Shown here: positions 24,437 to 32,686 of the stretch, piece after piece
How positions within the stretch are numbered: position 1 is the first letter of the stretch
How the letters are laid out: every line of letters starts with the position of its first letter
Origin: an uncultured Acetatifactor sp.
GTDB taxonomy: Bacteria > Bacillota > Clostridia > Lachnospirales > Lachnospiraceae
Assembly (NCBI GenBank): GCA_910588225.1
Contig: CAJUQT010000034.1
Coordinates: forward strand, 1 to 45,135
Reading direction: 5' to 3'
DNA length: 45,135 bases
Program-made: the position numbers and the translations under genes
Notes under the pieces: generated by a model
Told to the model about the DNA's origin: nothing
What the model saw: only the letters and a program-made list of their open reading frames with translations
Database searches by the model: none

Positions 24437-26339
24437 GACTTATGAGGAAATGTATGAGGGGAAAATGTACGAAACGTTCATGGATAAAGATCCCATTGTG
24501 CACAGTCATGCCATGTACTGGGACGGGGAGATTGGATATGAGATCGCGAAAAGCAATCGGCTGGAGTTGTCGAAGCCGACGGTGACCATTCATATTCCCA
24601 TGAAGCAGCTGAAGCTGGAAGAGACGGGTGTGGCAGAGCTGGATTACATTTTCCGGTCCTTTATTCCCTATATCCGCAATCTGAATGAAGGAAATGACAA
24701 TCGGAAACGGACGTACAGGGAGAACGGACATTATGATATCTATGAGCCGAACAATAAGGTTATGGTGCGGAATGTGATTTCTGCGAAAATGGTTCCGCAG
24801 AAGTATTACAGGCTTCTGGGTAAGAATACGATTGAGCCGATAGACGGGCTGCGGGACAGGGGCTTAAGTACCTATGCGCCGGGAAAATCATGTACGATTC
24901 AGCCCATTGACGACAAAAGAGAGATTCCAGCTTACCAGTGTGTGAGCATTATGCTTCAGGTACAGCTTCCGGTTGGAAAGCACAAGAAGGCGGCACAGAT
25001 GCTGACCCATGATCTGCCGGAAGCGGTGAACCGTTTTGTGGAGGAGTTCCATGGGGAAGGTCTGAGAAGCGCCGCCGTCCTTTATGAGAAGCAGGAGGCT
25101 ATCCGGCGCTGGCTGAAGGAAAACGACTGCTGTGCTTTTGTGGCAGACGGAAGCATTCTGCCCAGAGAAAAGGATGGAGATTCTCCGCTGCAGGGCGCGG
25201 TCCCTTTTGTATCCACGCCGGAAGATGCAGTGGAAGCGGCAGGAGTCAGAGGAATGGCGTTCAGAAAAGGGGTCACCGTGATAACAGGAGGCGGATATTC
25301 CGGGAAAAGTACCTTGCTGGATGCGTTGAGCGCCGGAGTATATAACCATGTGGAAGGGGACGGAAGAGAACTGGTTATTACAGATGAGAGTGCCATGAAG
25401 ATATCCGCAGAGGACGGAAGGTGCATCCGGCATGTGAATCTGTCACCTTTTATCAAGTGGATTCCGGGGGGGAATCCGGCAGATTTTTCCACAGAACATG
25501 CATCCGGTTCCACTTCTCAGGCCGCCAATATTATGGAGGCGGTGAACTGGGGGGCGGGACTTCTGATGATTGATGAGGATAAATCTGCTACCAATTTCAT
25601 GATACAGGATTCAGTGATGAAGGCTCTGATTGAGAAGGAGCCGATCACACCGTTTGTGGAGCGGGTGCGGGAACTGGCACTGAAAAAGGGCGTATCCACA
25701 ATTCTGGTCATCGGGGGCAGCAGTGAATATCTGCAGGCGGCAGACAGAGTTTACATGATGCGGGATTATCGGATTACCCAGGTGACGGAAACGGCTAAAG
25801 CACTCCAGACGGGGTATGGCTATACCCGCAAAAACGGAGAGGCTCCGGAGCCTGCGGATTTTTTCAATAATGACGAGATAGATGCCAATTACCTGAGTAT
25901 CTGCCCGGAAGATTCCGCCACGGAGGTGCTGAAAGTATCAGAGCTTGGCTTTTTGATGTTCGGAGAGGAGCAGATTGATATTCGAATGCTCCATGATATA
26001 GCCAGTCTCGCTCAGCTGAGTGCCATTGCGTTCCTGGTGCGCAGGCTGATCGAACAGCTGAATCCGCTGGGAAGATTTCAGAGATTTAACTTGCCGGGAG
26101 CGGTTTCTCAGCAAGAAGTATCCGAAGCTGCCGACGTGCAGCCTTCGGGGGAAAGAGACGTGCCGCCCAGGTGGATTTGCCGGAAGCAGGAAGTGGAACG
26201 GCTGCTGGAGGAAGTAGGGAAGGAGGGGCTGGAATCCGTGTATTCCACTTTTTTCACAGAGTGCGGAAGATGGATGGATATGCCCCGGAAGTATGAGATT
26301 CTGGCTGTGCTGAGCAGGATGAGAAGGACAGGAGGATAA
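24390..26339 (+). CDS. Predicted ATPase of the ABC class (ABC_ATPase family)
   Basis: The protein has 649 residues and matches the ABC_ATPase family (PF09818, from memory). Near residue 300 a P-loop stands in VITGGGYSGKSTLLDALSAG. SPFIKWIPGGNPADFSTEHA and SGSTSQAANIMEAV follow, the latter standing where an ABC signature would be. A Walker B-like LLMIDEDKSATNFMIQD comes next, then VSTILVIGGSSEYLQAADRV. The family is soluble, without a membrane partner; links to RNA have been proposed, but its role is unsettled. The start is TTG at 24390, behind AGGAG with about 9 bases of spacing. The leader at 24035-24205 lies upstream and may control it. Remnants of an ABC transporter follow directly. Confidence 0.85.
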   Translation: MKRLKYYLLSMKPASETYEEMYEGKMYETFMDKDPIVHSHAMYWDGEIGYEIAKSNRLELSKPTVTIHIPMKQLKLEETGVAELDYIFRSFIPYIRNLNEGNDNRKRTYRENGHYDIYEPNNKVMVRNVISAKMVPQKYYRLLGKNTIEPIDGLRDRGLSTYAPGKSCTIQPIDDKREIPAYQCVSIMLQVQLPVGKHKKAAQMLTHDLPEAVNRFVEEFHGEGLRSAAVLYEKQEAIRRWLKENDCCAFVADGSILPREKDGDSPLQGAVPFVSTPEDAVEAAGVRGMAFRKGVTVITGGGYSGKSTLLDALSAGVYNHVEGDGRELVITDESAMKISAEDGRCIRHVNLSPFIKWIPGGNPADFSTEHASGSTSQAANIMEAVNWGAGLLMIDEDKSATNFMIQDSVMKALIEKEPITPFVERVRELALKKGVSTILVIGGSSEYLQAADRVYMMRDYRITQVTETAKALQTGYGYTRKNGEAPEPADFFNNDEIDANYLSICPEDSATEVLKVSELGFLMFGEEQIDIRMLHDIASLAQLSAIAFLVRRLIEQLNPLGRFQRFNLPGAVSQQEVSEAADVQPSGERDVPPRWICRKQEVERLLEEVGKEGLESVYSTFFTECGRWMDMPRKYEILAVLSRMRRTGG

Positions 26340-26346
26340 GGGACCA

Positions 26347-26632
26347 TGTATTGTACTTATTTTATTAACTGCTTCCTTTAATGTGATTTTATCCATGTTA
26401 ATAGAGAAGAGTATCAATATTTCCCAGGCTTATGAAAAAGGAAGTCTATTAAGCGCTGACTGGATGTCAGCAAAAATGCAGGAATGATTGTGGGCATGTG
26501 GATGAGGCCACAGAGGATAAGATACTGAAAAATATCCTGTCTTCGGAAGAGAGTGTGATAATGGTGACACATAGAGAGCGTGTGAAGGAAAAATTTGAAA
26601 ACAGAATTTACTGGAATGGAGGTTTCGCATGA
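26347..26632 (+). pseudogene. Remnants of an ABC transporter (permease piece and ATPase tail)
   Basis: From 26347 one frame reads a hydrophobic helix and then IEKSINISQAYEKGSLLSAD, resembling the first membrane part of a fused exporter, and stops at 26487. In another frame, 26498-26632 reads DEATEDKILKNILSSEESV, then IMVTHRERVKEKFENRIYW. This is the Walker B/D-loop and switch-histidine end of an ABC ATPase. Everything between them (most of the permease, Walker A, signature) is missing, so an internal deletion plus a frameshift is likely. The stop of the ATPase tail overlaps the ATG of the next hydrolase gene, whose ribosome binding site lies within the remnant. Confidence 0.6.
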
Positions 26633-27666
26633 GGATAGAGAAAATGGTATTGAACCAGGAGAGGAATGTTACGTTGACAGCATATCTTCTGGAGGTGGAG
26701 GGAGAATTTGGGTATGTGAGCAGGCGCCCTGCGATTCTGGTGCTTCCGGGCGGAGGGTACCGGCACTGTTCAGACAGAGAGGCGGACCCTGTGGCCATGC
26801 CCTATCTGCAGGCGGGATATCAGGTGTTCATTCTGCGGTATTCCGTGAAGGAATACGCTGTGTGGCCCAATCCGCTGGAGGATTATGAGCAGGCAATGGC
26901 TCTGATTCGGGAGAATGCGGATAAGTGGACGCTTTTCCCGGATAAAGTGGCTGTAATCGGTTTTTCTGCGGGAGGGCATCTGGCTGCCGCGGCGGCGACC
27001 ATGTCTGTCAATCGGCCCAATGCCGCCATTCTCGGCTATGCGGTGGTGAGCTCGGATGTGAAGGGCTGTAATGCCACGGCTCCGGACACGGTGCTGCAGG
27101 TGGATAAGGATACCTGTCCCTGCTTTCTGTTTGCCACCAGGAATGACGAAGTAGTGCCGATTATGAATTCTATCCGGTTTATGGAAGCCCTTGCGAAAAT
27201 GGGAACTTCTTTTGAGAGCCATATTTATTCTCACGGTCCTCATGGGTTCTCTACAGGCAGCACATCTATTCAGTGCAGAGATGTGGCGATGAGCGAGAGG
27301 ATATCCGACTGGGTACCGGACAGTATCGGCTGGCTGAAAGAGGTTCTGGGGGATTTTGGAGAGTATGGGATGACATCTCCTGCAGTGGAAGGACATGTGA
27401 CAGGCGACTGGAAGGAATTTCTATCTATTGAGTGTACTTTCGGGAGAATTATGAGCAATCCGGAGGGCAGGAAAGCGGTGGAGGAAATGCTGGAAGCCGT
27501 GAAAAAGCAGGTGGAAGAGGGCGGACAGGGGAAAGCGGAGGTGACTGTGGAGAGTATGGCTGCATTCTCTGATATGAAACTGAAGAAGATACTGGGTCAT
27601 GTGAGTGTGCCGGAGGATATGATAAGGGCAATTGACGACAGGCTTTCTCGGATTCCTAATCTATGA
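26629..27666 (+). CDS. Alpha/beta hydrolase, esterase type
   Basis: The protein has 345 residues. PAILVLPGGGYRHCSDREAD contains the HGGG-like oxyanion text (PGGGY). The nucleophile elbow is GFSAGGH near residue 114, and SHGPHGFS near 207 supplies the histidine. This fits the BD-FAE/acetyl-xylan-esterase-like group of carbohydrate or lipid esterases. Residues 245-345 are an extra helical C-terminal part with EFLSIECTFGRIMSNPEG that I do not recognise; single-domain esterases of this group end near 280. There is no signal peptide, so it is probably cytoplasmic. GGAGG stands 7 bases before the ATG at 26629. Confidence 0.85.
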   Translation: MRIEKMVLNQERNVTLTAYLLEVEGEFGYVSRRPAILVLPGGGYRHCSDREADPVAMPYLQAGYQVFILRYSVKEYAVWPNPLEDYEQAMALIRENADKWTLFPDKVAVIGFSAGGHLAAAAATMSVNRPNAAILGYAVVSSDVKGCNATAPDTVLQVDKDTCPCFLFATRNDEVVPIMNSIRFMEALAKMGTSFESHIYSHGPHGFSTGSTSIQCRDVAMSERISDWVPDSIGWLKEVLGDFGEYGMTSPAVEGHVTGDWKEFLSIECTFGRIMSNPEGRKAVEEMLEAVKKQVEEGGQGKAEVTVESMAAFSDMKLKKILGHVSVPEDMIRAIDDRLSRIPNL

Positions 27667-27789
27667 TTTTGGGAAATAACTGTAAAAATGTGGGTGAAAT
27701 CATTTACAGTAAACATCCATGCATCCCGGCTGCCCTACCATGCATGAAAAGTAAGGCAATGAAGAGAACTGCCTGGAGGTTTACTGTGG

Positions 27790-28047
27790 ATGCACACAAA
27801 CCGCAGGAGCATGCTGTTTGGCGCACTGCTGTCTTGCCGAATAAGCAAGGAAGCTTATTCGGACTGTGCGGTTTTCACAAGGCAGATGATACATGATTTT
27901 CACAGTAATGCAGACGCTTTTGTGCTCTGCTTTCGGGAGATTTCGGGATATCAGCCGCCGGAGGAGTATTTGAGGGTTCTCACACAGTATACAGGAGACT
28001 TTGAGCAGTGGTGGAGGGGGCCGAGACCTAATATCAATGAGTGGTGA
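27790..28047 (+). CDS. Doubtful open frame, possible gene fragment
   Basis: Within the 460-base stretch after the hydrolase gene, this frame of 85 codons ends with SGYQPPEEYLRVLTQYTGDF and then EQWWRGPRPNINEW, which looks like real protein text. The first half runs through a perfect hairpin (27837-27862), and no ribosome binding site precedes the ATG. It is probably the 3' end of a decayed gene. I do not recognise the family. No other gene is visible between 27667 and 28127. Confidence 0.25.
   Translation: MHTNRRSMLFGALLSCRISKEAYSDCAVFTRQMIHDFHSNADAFVLCFREISGYQPPEEYLRVLTQYTGDFEQWWRGPRPNINEW
27837..27862. repeat. Perfect 10-bp inverted repeat
   Basis: CCGAATAAGC (27837-27846) and GCTTATTCGG (27853-27862) flank the loop AAGGAA. 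No T-run follows. It lies in the non-genic stretch between the hydrolase and the small membrane peptide. A looser inverted pair, CAGTAAAC / GTTTACTG, lies about 100 bases upstream. Confidence 0.5.
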
Positions 28048-28065
28048 ATGAAGAGATGAGTAAAA

Positions 28066-28116
28066 GGACTCGCCGGAAATATATTCTTTGTTTTGTAAAG
28101 AATATCCGTTGAGTCC
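28066..28116 (-). terminator. Terminator of the small membrane peptide gene
   Basis: On the minus strand GGACTC, then ATATTCTTT, a 7-base loop, AAAGAATAT and GAGTCC form a two-part stem followed by TTTT. It begins 11 bases beyond the stop of the minus-strand gene at 28128. The internal loop makes the stem imperfect. Confidence 0.55.
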
Positions 28117-28127
28117 GGTGGATTCAT

Positions 28128-28229
28128 TTATTCCGCACTGATATACTCGATCTCCTTTTTGGTGCGTTTAATATACAGAAAAGAGATACCTGTTATCAGA
28201 AGCAATACGAACCAGATTCTTTTTTTCAT
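28128..28229 (-). CDS. 33-residue single-span membrane peptide
   Basis: The ATG at 28229 follows CGGAGGACACATT, giving a strong GGAGG with 7 bases of spacing. The peptide starts MKKRIWFVLLLITGISFLYI, a basic end plus one membrane span, and continues with KRTKKEIEYISAE, a charged tail. It stops with TAA at 28128-28130, and a terminator-like hairpin follows at once. Small proteins of this shape often modulate transporters or kinases, but no partner can be named from context. The combination of ribosome binding site, span and terminator makes chance unlikely. Confidence 0.6.
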   Translation of the reverse strand: MKKRIWFVLLLITGISFLYIKRTKKEIEYISAE

Positions 28230-28453
28230 AATGTGTCCTCCGTTTTCTTTTGCATGATAGACCTATGATAATTCTCTATTCTAAAGAATCCGGTCAGATT
28301 TTTCTTAATTTTTTCAAAAGGAACGCAAAACCGCTGCCCATGTGGAATGTGAAAGAATATAACCGGGCGGTGGGCCGTCTGTTCATCGCATATAGGATTG
28401 TATTTATTAGAGAGGCTGTTCAGGCGGTACCAGCGACGCTTTTCCCGGCCGAT

Positions 28454-29596
28454 CTAACCAAAAAGTGCTTTTGTTTTCGCCATGCGCTCCGCAATTCGGA
28501 CGCCGAAAGGACAGCGGCTTTCACAGCTGTGGCAGCTTACGCAGGCATCTGCGTTTGCAGAGAGCTGACTGTAATGTGCCTTTAAGGTATCCGGCAGTTT
28601 TTCCTGCATGAGGGCCAGGTCACAGAGCTTGTTCACCATGGCGATATCGATGCCTGCCGGACAGGGGGCGCAGTGACCGCAGTAAGTACACTGACCATAA
28701 TAACCATGGCGCGGTGCGCCGGCCAGTACACTGGCGTAATCCTTTTCCTCCATGGAAGCTGTCTCATAGGCAACGGCAGCATCTACGTGCTCCACCGTAT
28801 CGAAACCAACCATGACACTGGCAACGGCAGGCCTGGTCAGTGCATAGTGAAGGCATTGTACCGGAGTGAGTGCCGTACCGAAGGGAGATGTCTCGGATTT
28901 GAACAGCCTTCCGCCGGCATAGCCCTTCATCACAGTGATGCCTGTCTGGTTCTGCTCGCAAAGTCTGTAGAGCTGTGCCCTTTCAGGCGAGATGCCGTTT
29001 AGGCTTTCGTCATAACTGTCGGCAAAGTAGTCGTCGAGATTCTCCGTGGCGGGCAGCATGTCGAAGGCGGGATTGACGCTGAAGAGAAACATTTCGATTT
29101 CACCGCATTCCGCCACCAGCTTTCCCACTGCCGGATTGTGGGTGCTGAGGCCGATATGACGGATACGTCCGCGTTCTTTCAGCTCTTTCATGTATCTGAA
29201 AAAGTCTCCCTCCATGATCCGATGGAATTCTGCGGGTTCGTCCACAAAATGAATCATTCCCAGATCAATGTAGTCTGTCTGCAGCCTGGCGAGCAGATCC
29301 TCAAAGGCAATTTTGACTTGGGGCAGTTCTCTTGTACGGACATATTGACCATTCTGCCAGGTGGACCCCACATGCCCCTGTATGTACCATTTTTCCCTTT
29401 TGCCGACCAACGCCTTTCCGATGTTGGAGCGGACATTTGGCTCTGACATCCAGCAGTCCAGAATATTGATTCCCGCTTCTTCGCAGCGGTGGATGACCTG
29501 CTTTACTTCTTCCGCGGTATGGCGTTCCAGCCATTCTCCGCCCAGACCGATTTCACTGACCATAAGACCGGTTTTTCCTAATTGACGATAATTCAT
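28454..29596 (-). CDS. Aldo/keto reductase with C-terminal ferredoxin-like domain
   Basis: The protein has 380 residues. The N-terminal 280 form an aldo/keto reductase barrel: QLGKTGLMVSEIGLGGEW at the start, LQTDYIDLGMIHFVD and GRIRHIGLSTHNPAVG in the core. The C-terminus has cysteine clusters CTYCGHCAPCPAGID (303-317) and CVSCHSCESRCPFGV (352-366), which should bind two 4Fe-4S clusters. This is the COG1453 type, common in anaerobes, where the iron-sulfur part may feed electrons to a reductase site. The substrate is unknown. Spacing to AGGATGG before the ATG is normal. It diverges from an AT-rich intergenic region with several inverted repeats. Confidence 0.9.
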   Translation of the reverse strand: MNYRQLGKTGLMVSEIGLGGEWLERHTAEEVKQVIHRCEEAGINILDCWMSEPNVRSNIGKALVGKREKWYIQGHVGSTWQNGQYVRTRELPQVKIAFEDLLARLQTDYIDLGMIHFVDEPAEFHRIMEGDFFRYMKELKERGRIRHIGLSTHNPAVGKLVAECGEIEMFLFSVNPAFDMLPATENLDDYFADSYDESLNGISPERAQLYRLCEQNQTGITVMKGYAGGRLFKSETSPFGTALTPVQCLHYALTRPAVASVMVGFDTVEHVDAAVAYETASMEEKDYASVLAGAPRHGYYGQCTYCGHCAPCPAGIDIAMVNKLCDLALMQEKLPDTLKAHYSQLSANADACVSCHSCESRCPFGVRIAERMAKTKALFG

Positions 29597-29656
29597 ATGA
29601 TTCCATCCTGCTTTTCGTGAGAATTTTCTGGTTCCATAGCTGGTGACAAAATTGTA

Positions 29657-29771
29657 AAATAAAATCCTGTTCCGGAATCTATAATAGGATTTACAAATAA
29701 AATCCTGTTATCTAAATTCTACAATAAGATTTGCTTTGCAAATTTTATTGTCTAAATTCTATTATAGAATA
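29657..29771. repeat. AT-rich block of nested direct and inverted repeats
   Basis: AAAATCCTGTT occurs at 29661 and 29700; between them AGGATTT (29686-29692) is the inverse of AAATCCT (29662-29668). TCTAAATTCTA occurs exactly twice (29712-29722 and 29752-29762), flanking a 13-bp stem CAATAAGATTTGC / GCAAATTTTATTG with loop TTT and one mismatch. ATTCTA / TAGAAT follows at 29757-29771. The block lies upstream of the reductase gene and may hold operators or be a small inserted element. The rest of 29597-30112 shows no convincing gene. Confidence 0.55.
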
Positions 29772-30112
29772 TTTGTCTGTCGTCTGCAATGTATATTTCA
29801 ATATCCGGACGAATATCCAACAGGAGGTTTCCGCTGTCTGATTGGGAATTTAGCGGATTGCAGGTTCCCTGGTTCAAAGGCTGGTAAACTATGTGCGATT
29901 CTCGTTTGTTTCGCTGTTGAGCGGCGGGTATTTTTTGTGATATATACAGGGAATACAGAACGAAAGGAAAGTGGGAATGACGGTAAAGTTTTCCACAATT
30001 CTGCCGAAATAAAAAACAGTAGGCTGTAACCTGAAAAGTGCAAAAGGGAAGCAGATAAAAATTAGATGTAACGGGGCAAAAGGAAGGCTTCGGGAAAGCA
30101 ATGGAGGGCTAA

Positions 30113-30814
30113 ATGGAGAAAATAGGAAGTTATTATCAGAACAATTATTATGATAAGACGGTTCAGACCGCAAAGGAGAGTGCCAGAGCCGGCGGAAGCA
30201 AAGGAGCAGGGGCCGCTAAAGAGAAGAAAGCTCCCGAGCTGAGCAGAGCCGCACAGAAGCTGCTGAAGGAGCTTCAGAAGAATTATAAGAATATGGACTT
30301 TATTGTGGCTGATTATGAGACGGACGAGGAAGCCGCCGAGCTGTTGTCCAGGGGAACAGGAGAGTACAGTGCGCTGCTGTCAGCGGACGAATTGGAGAAG
30401 ATGGCTGCGGATGAGAGCGTAAAGGAGAAGAATCTGAAGATTCTTGACGGAGCCGTATCCAAGCTGGATGATATGAAAGAGCAGCTGGGAGATAAGTCGG
30501 ACGACATAGCCCGCATCGGAATCGCCATAGGAGATGACGGAGAAGTTTCCTTCTTTGCAGAGCTGGAGAAGAACAGCGAGAAGCAGCGTGAGCGTATTGA
30601 GAATGCCAGAGAAGATAAGCGGGAAGCGGCGAAGGAAGCAGGAAAATCGGAGGCTTCGGAATATCGGGCTCATGGGAAAAATGGAGAGAAACGTACCACA
30701 GTGTTTGCTTCTACCGTGGAGGAGCTGGCCGAGAAAATTGCACAGGTAGACTGGAGTAAAGTGAAGGAAGAACGGCATAATCCTACTGGACAGAGATTTG
30801 ATTTTACTGTATAA
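30113..30814 (+). CDS. DUF6033 family protein
   Basis: The protein has 233 residues and is hydrophilic and helical. The opening MEKIGSYYQNNYYDKT, the segment LSRAAQKLLKELQKNYKNMD followed by FIVADYETDEEAAELL, and the tail KVKEERHNPTGQRFDFTV are what I recall of DUF6033 proteins in Lachnospiraceae; the function is unknown. The middle (ELEKNSEKQRERIENARED) is predicted coiled coil. No signal peptide is seen. GGAGGG precedes the ATG by 5 bases. The gene appears to be a single transcription unit closed by the hairpin at 30830. Confidence 0.75.
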   Translation: MEKIGSYYQNNYYDKTVQTAKESARAGGSKGAGAAKEKKAPELSRAAQKLLKELQKNYKNMDFIVADYETDEEAAELLSRGTGEYSALLSADELEKMAADESVKEKNLKILDGAVSKLDDMKEQLGDKSDDIARIGIAIGDDGEVSFFAELEKNSEKQRERIENAREDKREAAKEAGKSEASEYRAHGKNGEKRTTVFASTVEELAEKIAQVDWSKVKEERHNPTGQRFDFTV

Positions 30815-30829
30815 TGTGACTTGCATGTT

Positions 30830-30863
30830 ATGCCATCACAGGCGTGAGTGTCTGTGGTGGCAT
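30830..30863 (+). terminator. Hairpin behind the DUF6033 gene
   Basis: ATGCCATCACAG (30830-30841) pairs with CTGTGGTGGCAT (30852-30863) through 12 positions with one G-T pair. Only a weak T-rich tail follows, so termination efficiency is unclear. Confidence 0.5.
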
Positions 30864-30983
30864 TGTCGTTACCATAGAGTTGTGGGCGGCATGTATTGAA
30901 AACAGAGCAGGGAGAATGTTGCATATTTTGCTCTGTAAATTAATGTGAATGAATGTCCGCTGAAGCGGACGGGAGGTAGGAAA

Positions 30984-31568
30984 ATGAAAAAGCGACTGAT
31001 GGTGTTTCTGTTACTGATGAGTCTCATGGCTGTGCTGGCGGCCTGCGGCAGGGAAAATGATGCTTCCGGCAAGCATCATGTGGAGATCATTGTAAAAGAT
31101 TACGGCACAATAACCGTGGAGCTAGACGGGGATGCGGCGCCTTTGACGGTGGAGAATTTCCTTGGACTTGCACGGGACGGCTTTTATGACGGGCTGACGT
31201 TCCACCGCATTGTAGAAGGATTTATGATGCAGGGCGGCGACCCGCTGGGGACCGGCGGCGGTGGTTCCACGAAGACAATCAAGGGAGAATTTTCCGCAAA
31301 CGGTGTGGAAAATGATCTGTCTCACACCCGCGGGGCCATTTCCATGGCACGCTCCACCGCGATGAACAGTGCCAGCTCACAGTTTTTTATCGTACATCAG
31401 GACAGTACGTTCCTGGACGGACAGTATGCCTGCTTCGGCTATGTGACAGAGGGGATGGAAGTGGTTGATGCTGTCTGTGAGAACGAATGGCCTTTCAGGG
31501 ATGAGACAGGTACCATACAACAGAAGGACAGTCAGCCTGTGATCGAGAGCGTCAAGGTGATTGACTGA
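30984..31568 (+). CDS. Cyclophilin-type peptidyl-prolyl isomerase, lipoprotein
   Basis: The protein has 194 residues. The N-terminus MKKRLMVFLLLMSL followed by LAAC is a lipoprotein signal, with the lipid-carrying cysteine near residue 21, so the enzyme sits on the outer face of the membrane. The cyclophilin core shows APLTVENFLGLARDGFYDGL, FHRIVEGFMMQGGDPLGTGG, GAISMARS and SSQFFIVHQD. It should catalyse proline cis-trans isomerisation in exported proteins. The start at 30984 follows GGGAGG with 7 bases of spacing; the frame extends upstream to 30945 without a start signal. Confidence 0.92.
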   Translation: MKKRLMVFLLLMSLMAVLAACGRENDASGKHHVEIIVKDYGTITVELDGDAAPLTVENFLGLARDGFYDGLTFHRIVEGFMMQGGDPLGTGGGGSTKTIKGEFSANGVENDLSHTRGAISMARSTAMNSASSQFFIVHQDSTFLDGQYACFGYVTEGMEVVDAVCENEWPFRDETGTIQQKDSQPVIESVKVID

Positions 31569-31650
31569 GGCAAATAAGTATTATTGCACAGTGTATAATG
31601 GCTTTTCTATAGGCATATTTCACAAAATTTATTCCATTTCGTATATTTTG

Positions 31651-31680
31651 CTGACATTTTTGGATTAAATCTGTTAAAAT
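31651..31680 (+). promoter_or_regulatory. Promoter candidate for the CarD gene
   Basis: CTGACA (31651-31656) and TAAAAT (31675-31680) are 18 bases apart, and TG precedes the -10 by one base (TGTTAAAAT). The start would be near 31687. Confidence 0.45.
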
Positions 31681-31742
31681 ATGGTTATAACTTATAGTGG
31701 AGGTGTTTGGTAGTCGGCAAGTATGCGGAAAGAGAGGTTCTG

Positions 31743-32252
31743 GTGTTTGGAATTGGTGATTATGTGATATGCGGCAATAAGGGCGTTTGTACGGTGGAGA
31801 ACATAACGCCCCTGAATATTACGGGAGTGGATAAAGAGCGGGAATACTACATTTTGAAGCCCTTATATATGGCGGGAAGTACCGTTTATGTGCCGGTGGA
31901 TTCTTCGAAGGAATCCATGCGAAAGGTGCTTGAGCGGGAGGAAGCCGAGAAGCTGATAAAGGAGATTCCGAATATTCCGCTGCTTGTCATTACGAATGAT
32001 AAGCTTTCGGAACAGATGTACAGAGAGTGCATCAAAACCAACGACTGTGAAGAACTGGTAAAGATCATCAAAACGATTTATATGAGGAAACAGAAGCGCA
32101 TTCAGGCGGGCAGGAAAGTAACGGCAGTTGATGCAAAATATTTTCACATGGCGGAAGATAATCTGTACGGAGAGCTGGCTGTGGCGCTGAATATCAGCCG
32201 CGGGGAGGTGGAAAATTATATCGTGGGAGTAATCTCGGCCGAAGAGAAATAA
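31743..32252 (+). CDS. CarD-family transcriptional regulator
   Basis: The protein has 169 residues when begun at the GTG at 31743. FGIGDYVICGNKGVCTVENI, followed by EREYYILKPLY, is the Tudor-like RNA-polymerase-interacting domain shared by CarD and the TRCF helicase. The rest is a helical DNA-binding part (MRKVLEREEAEKLIKEIP, AKYFHMAEDNLYGELAVALN). CarD proteins bind the beta subunit and stabilise open promoter complexes. The start is uncertain: AGAGAGG stands 5 bases before GTG 31743, while an in-frame TTG at 31707 is only 3 bases from a GGAGG. Similar proteins begin right at the GxGDxV motif, which favours 31743. Confidence 0.88.
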   Translation: MFGIGDYVICGNKGVCTVENITPLNITGVDKEREYYILKPLYMAGSTVYVPVDSSKESMRKVLEREEAEKLIKEIPNIPLLVITNDKLSEQMYRECIKTNDCEELVKIIKTIYMRKQKRIQAGRKVTAVDAKYFHMAEDNLYGELAVALNISRGEVENYIVGVISAEEK

Positions 32253-32259
32253 AAAGTGC

Positions 32260-32288
32260 TTTACATTTTTACGAAAAAGGATTATGAT
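32260..32288 (+). promoter_or_regulatory. Promoter of the thrS T-box transcript
   Basis: TTTACA (32260-32265) and TATGAT (32283-32288) are 17 bases apart, placing the start near 32295, at the 5' end of the T-box leader. Confidence 0.6.
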
Positions 32289-32289
32289 A

Positions 32290-32553
32290 AAGAAAACGTT
32301 GAAGAGAAGAGTAGGCTGCAGAGCGTCTCAGAGAGAGCTGCCCGGGAGACCGGCGCTGGGAGCGGCTTGTCGCGAAGCATCACGAAGACCGTCTCGGAGT
32401 GGCTTTAATACAGCCCGGTGCATCCGTTATCAGCAAAGGAAGGTGGCATGTTTTTCTGCATTTTATACAACCGCATAAAAACTGCAACAAGGGTGGAACC
32501 GCGTTCTGAGAATGATACGTCCCTTGCAATAGAGATATTGCAGGGGATTTTTT
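32290..32553 (+). promoter_or_regulatory. T-box riboswitch (threonine type) upstream of thrS
   Basis: The leader starts with GAAGAGAAGAGTAGGC, continues with CAGAGAGAGCTG and GCTGGGAGCGGC, and contains the near-universal T-box AAGGGTGGAACCGCG (32489-32503), which pairs with the tRNA acceptor end. The candidate specifier is ACC at 32388-32390, in CGAAGACCGTCTCGGAGTGG, a threonine codon consistent with thrS downstream. Uncharged threonyl-tRNA would favour the antiterminator over the terminator at 32521-32553. The Stem I pairing was judged by eye only. Confidence 0.92.
32521..32553 (+). terminator. T-box terminator
   Basis: CCCTTGCAA (32521-32529) pairs with TTGCAGGGG (32538-32546), with a short loop and a run of T after it. 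Its 5' side follows the T-box motif, as expected for the competing structure. Confidence 0.88.
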
Positions 32554-32686
32554 CTATGTGCGGATTATGTGTAAGGTATTGCGATATTTTGCTTTTATGG
32601 CAGGAGTTGTGGCTGTGCGCCGTCTGCCGCAGCTCCGTGATTCAGATGGGAATCATAGAATAAGACAGCGCAGAAAAGAGGGAAAA

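Noticed and set aside
28250..28585. 111-codon plus-strand open frame at the end of the reductase gene
   Set aside because: Its second half is antisense to the iron-sulfur domain of the reductase, and it has no ribosome binding site or family text.
29850..29890. tRNA-like text (GGTTCAAA)
   Set aside because: No acceptor stem, D-arm or anticodon arm can be formed around it.
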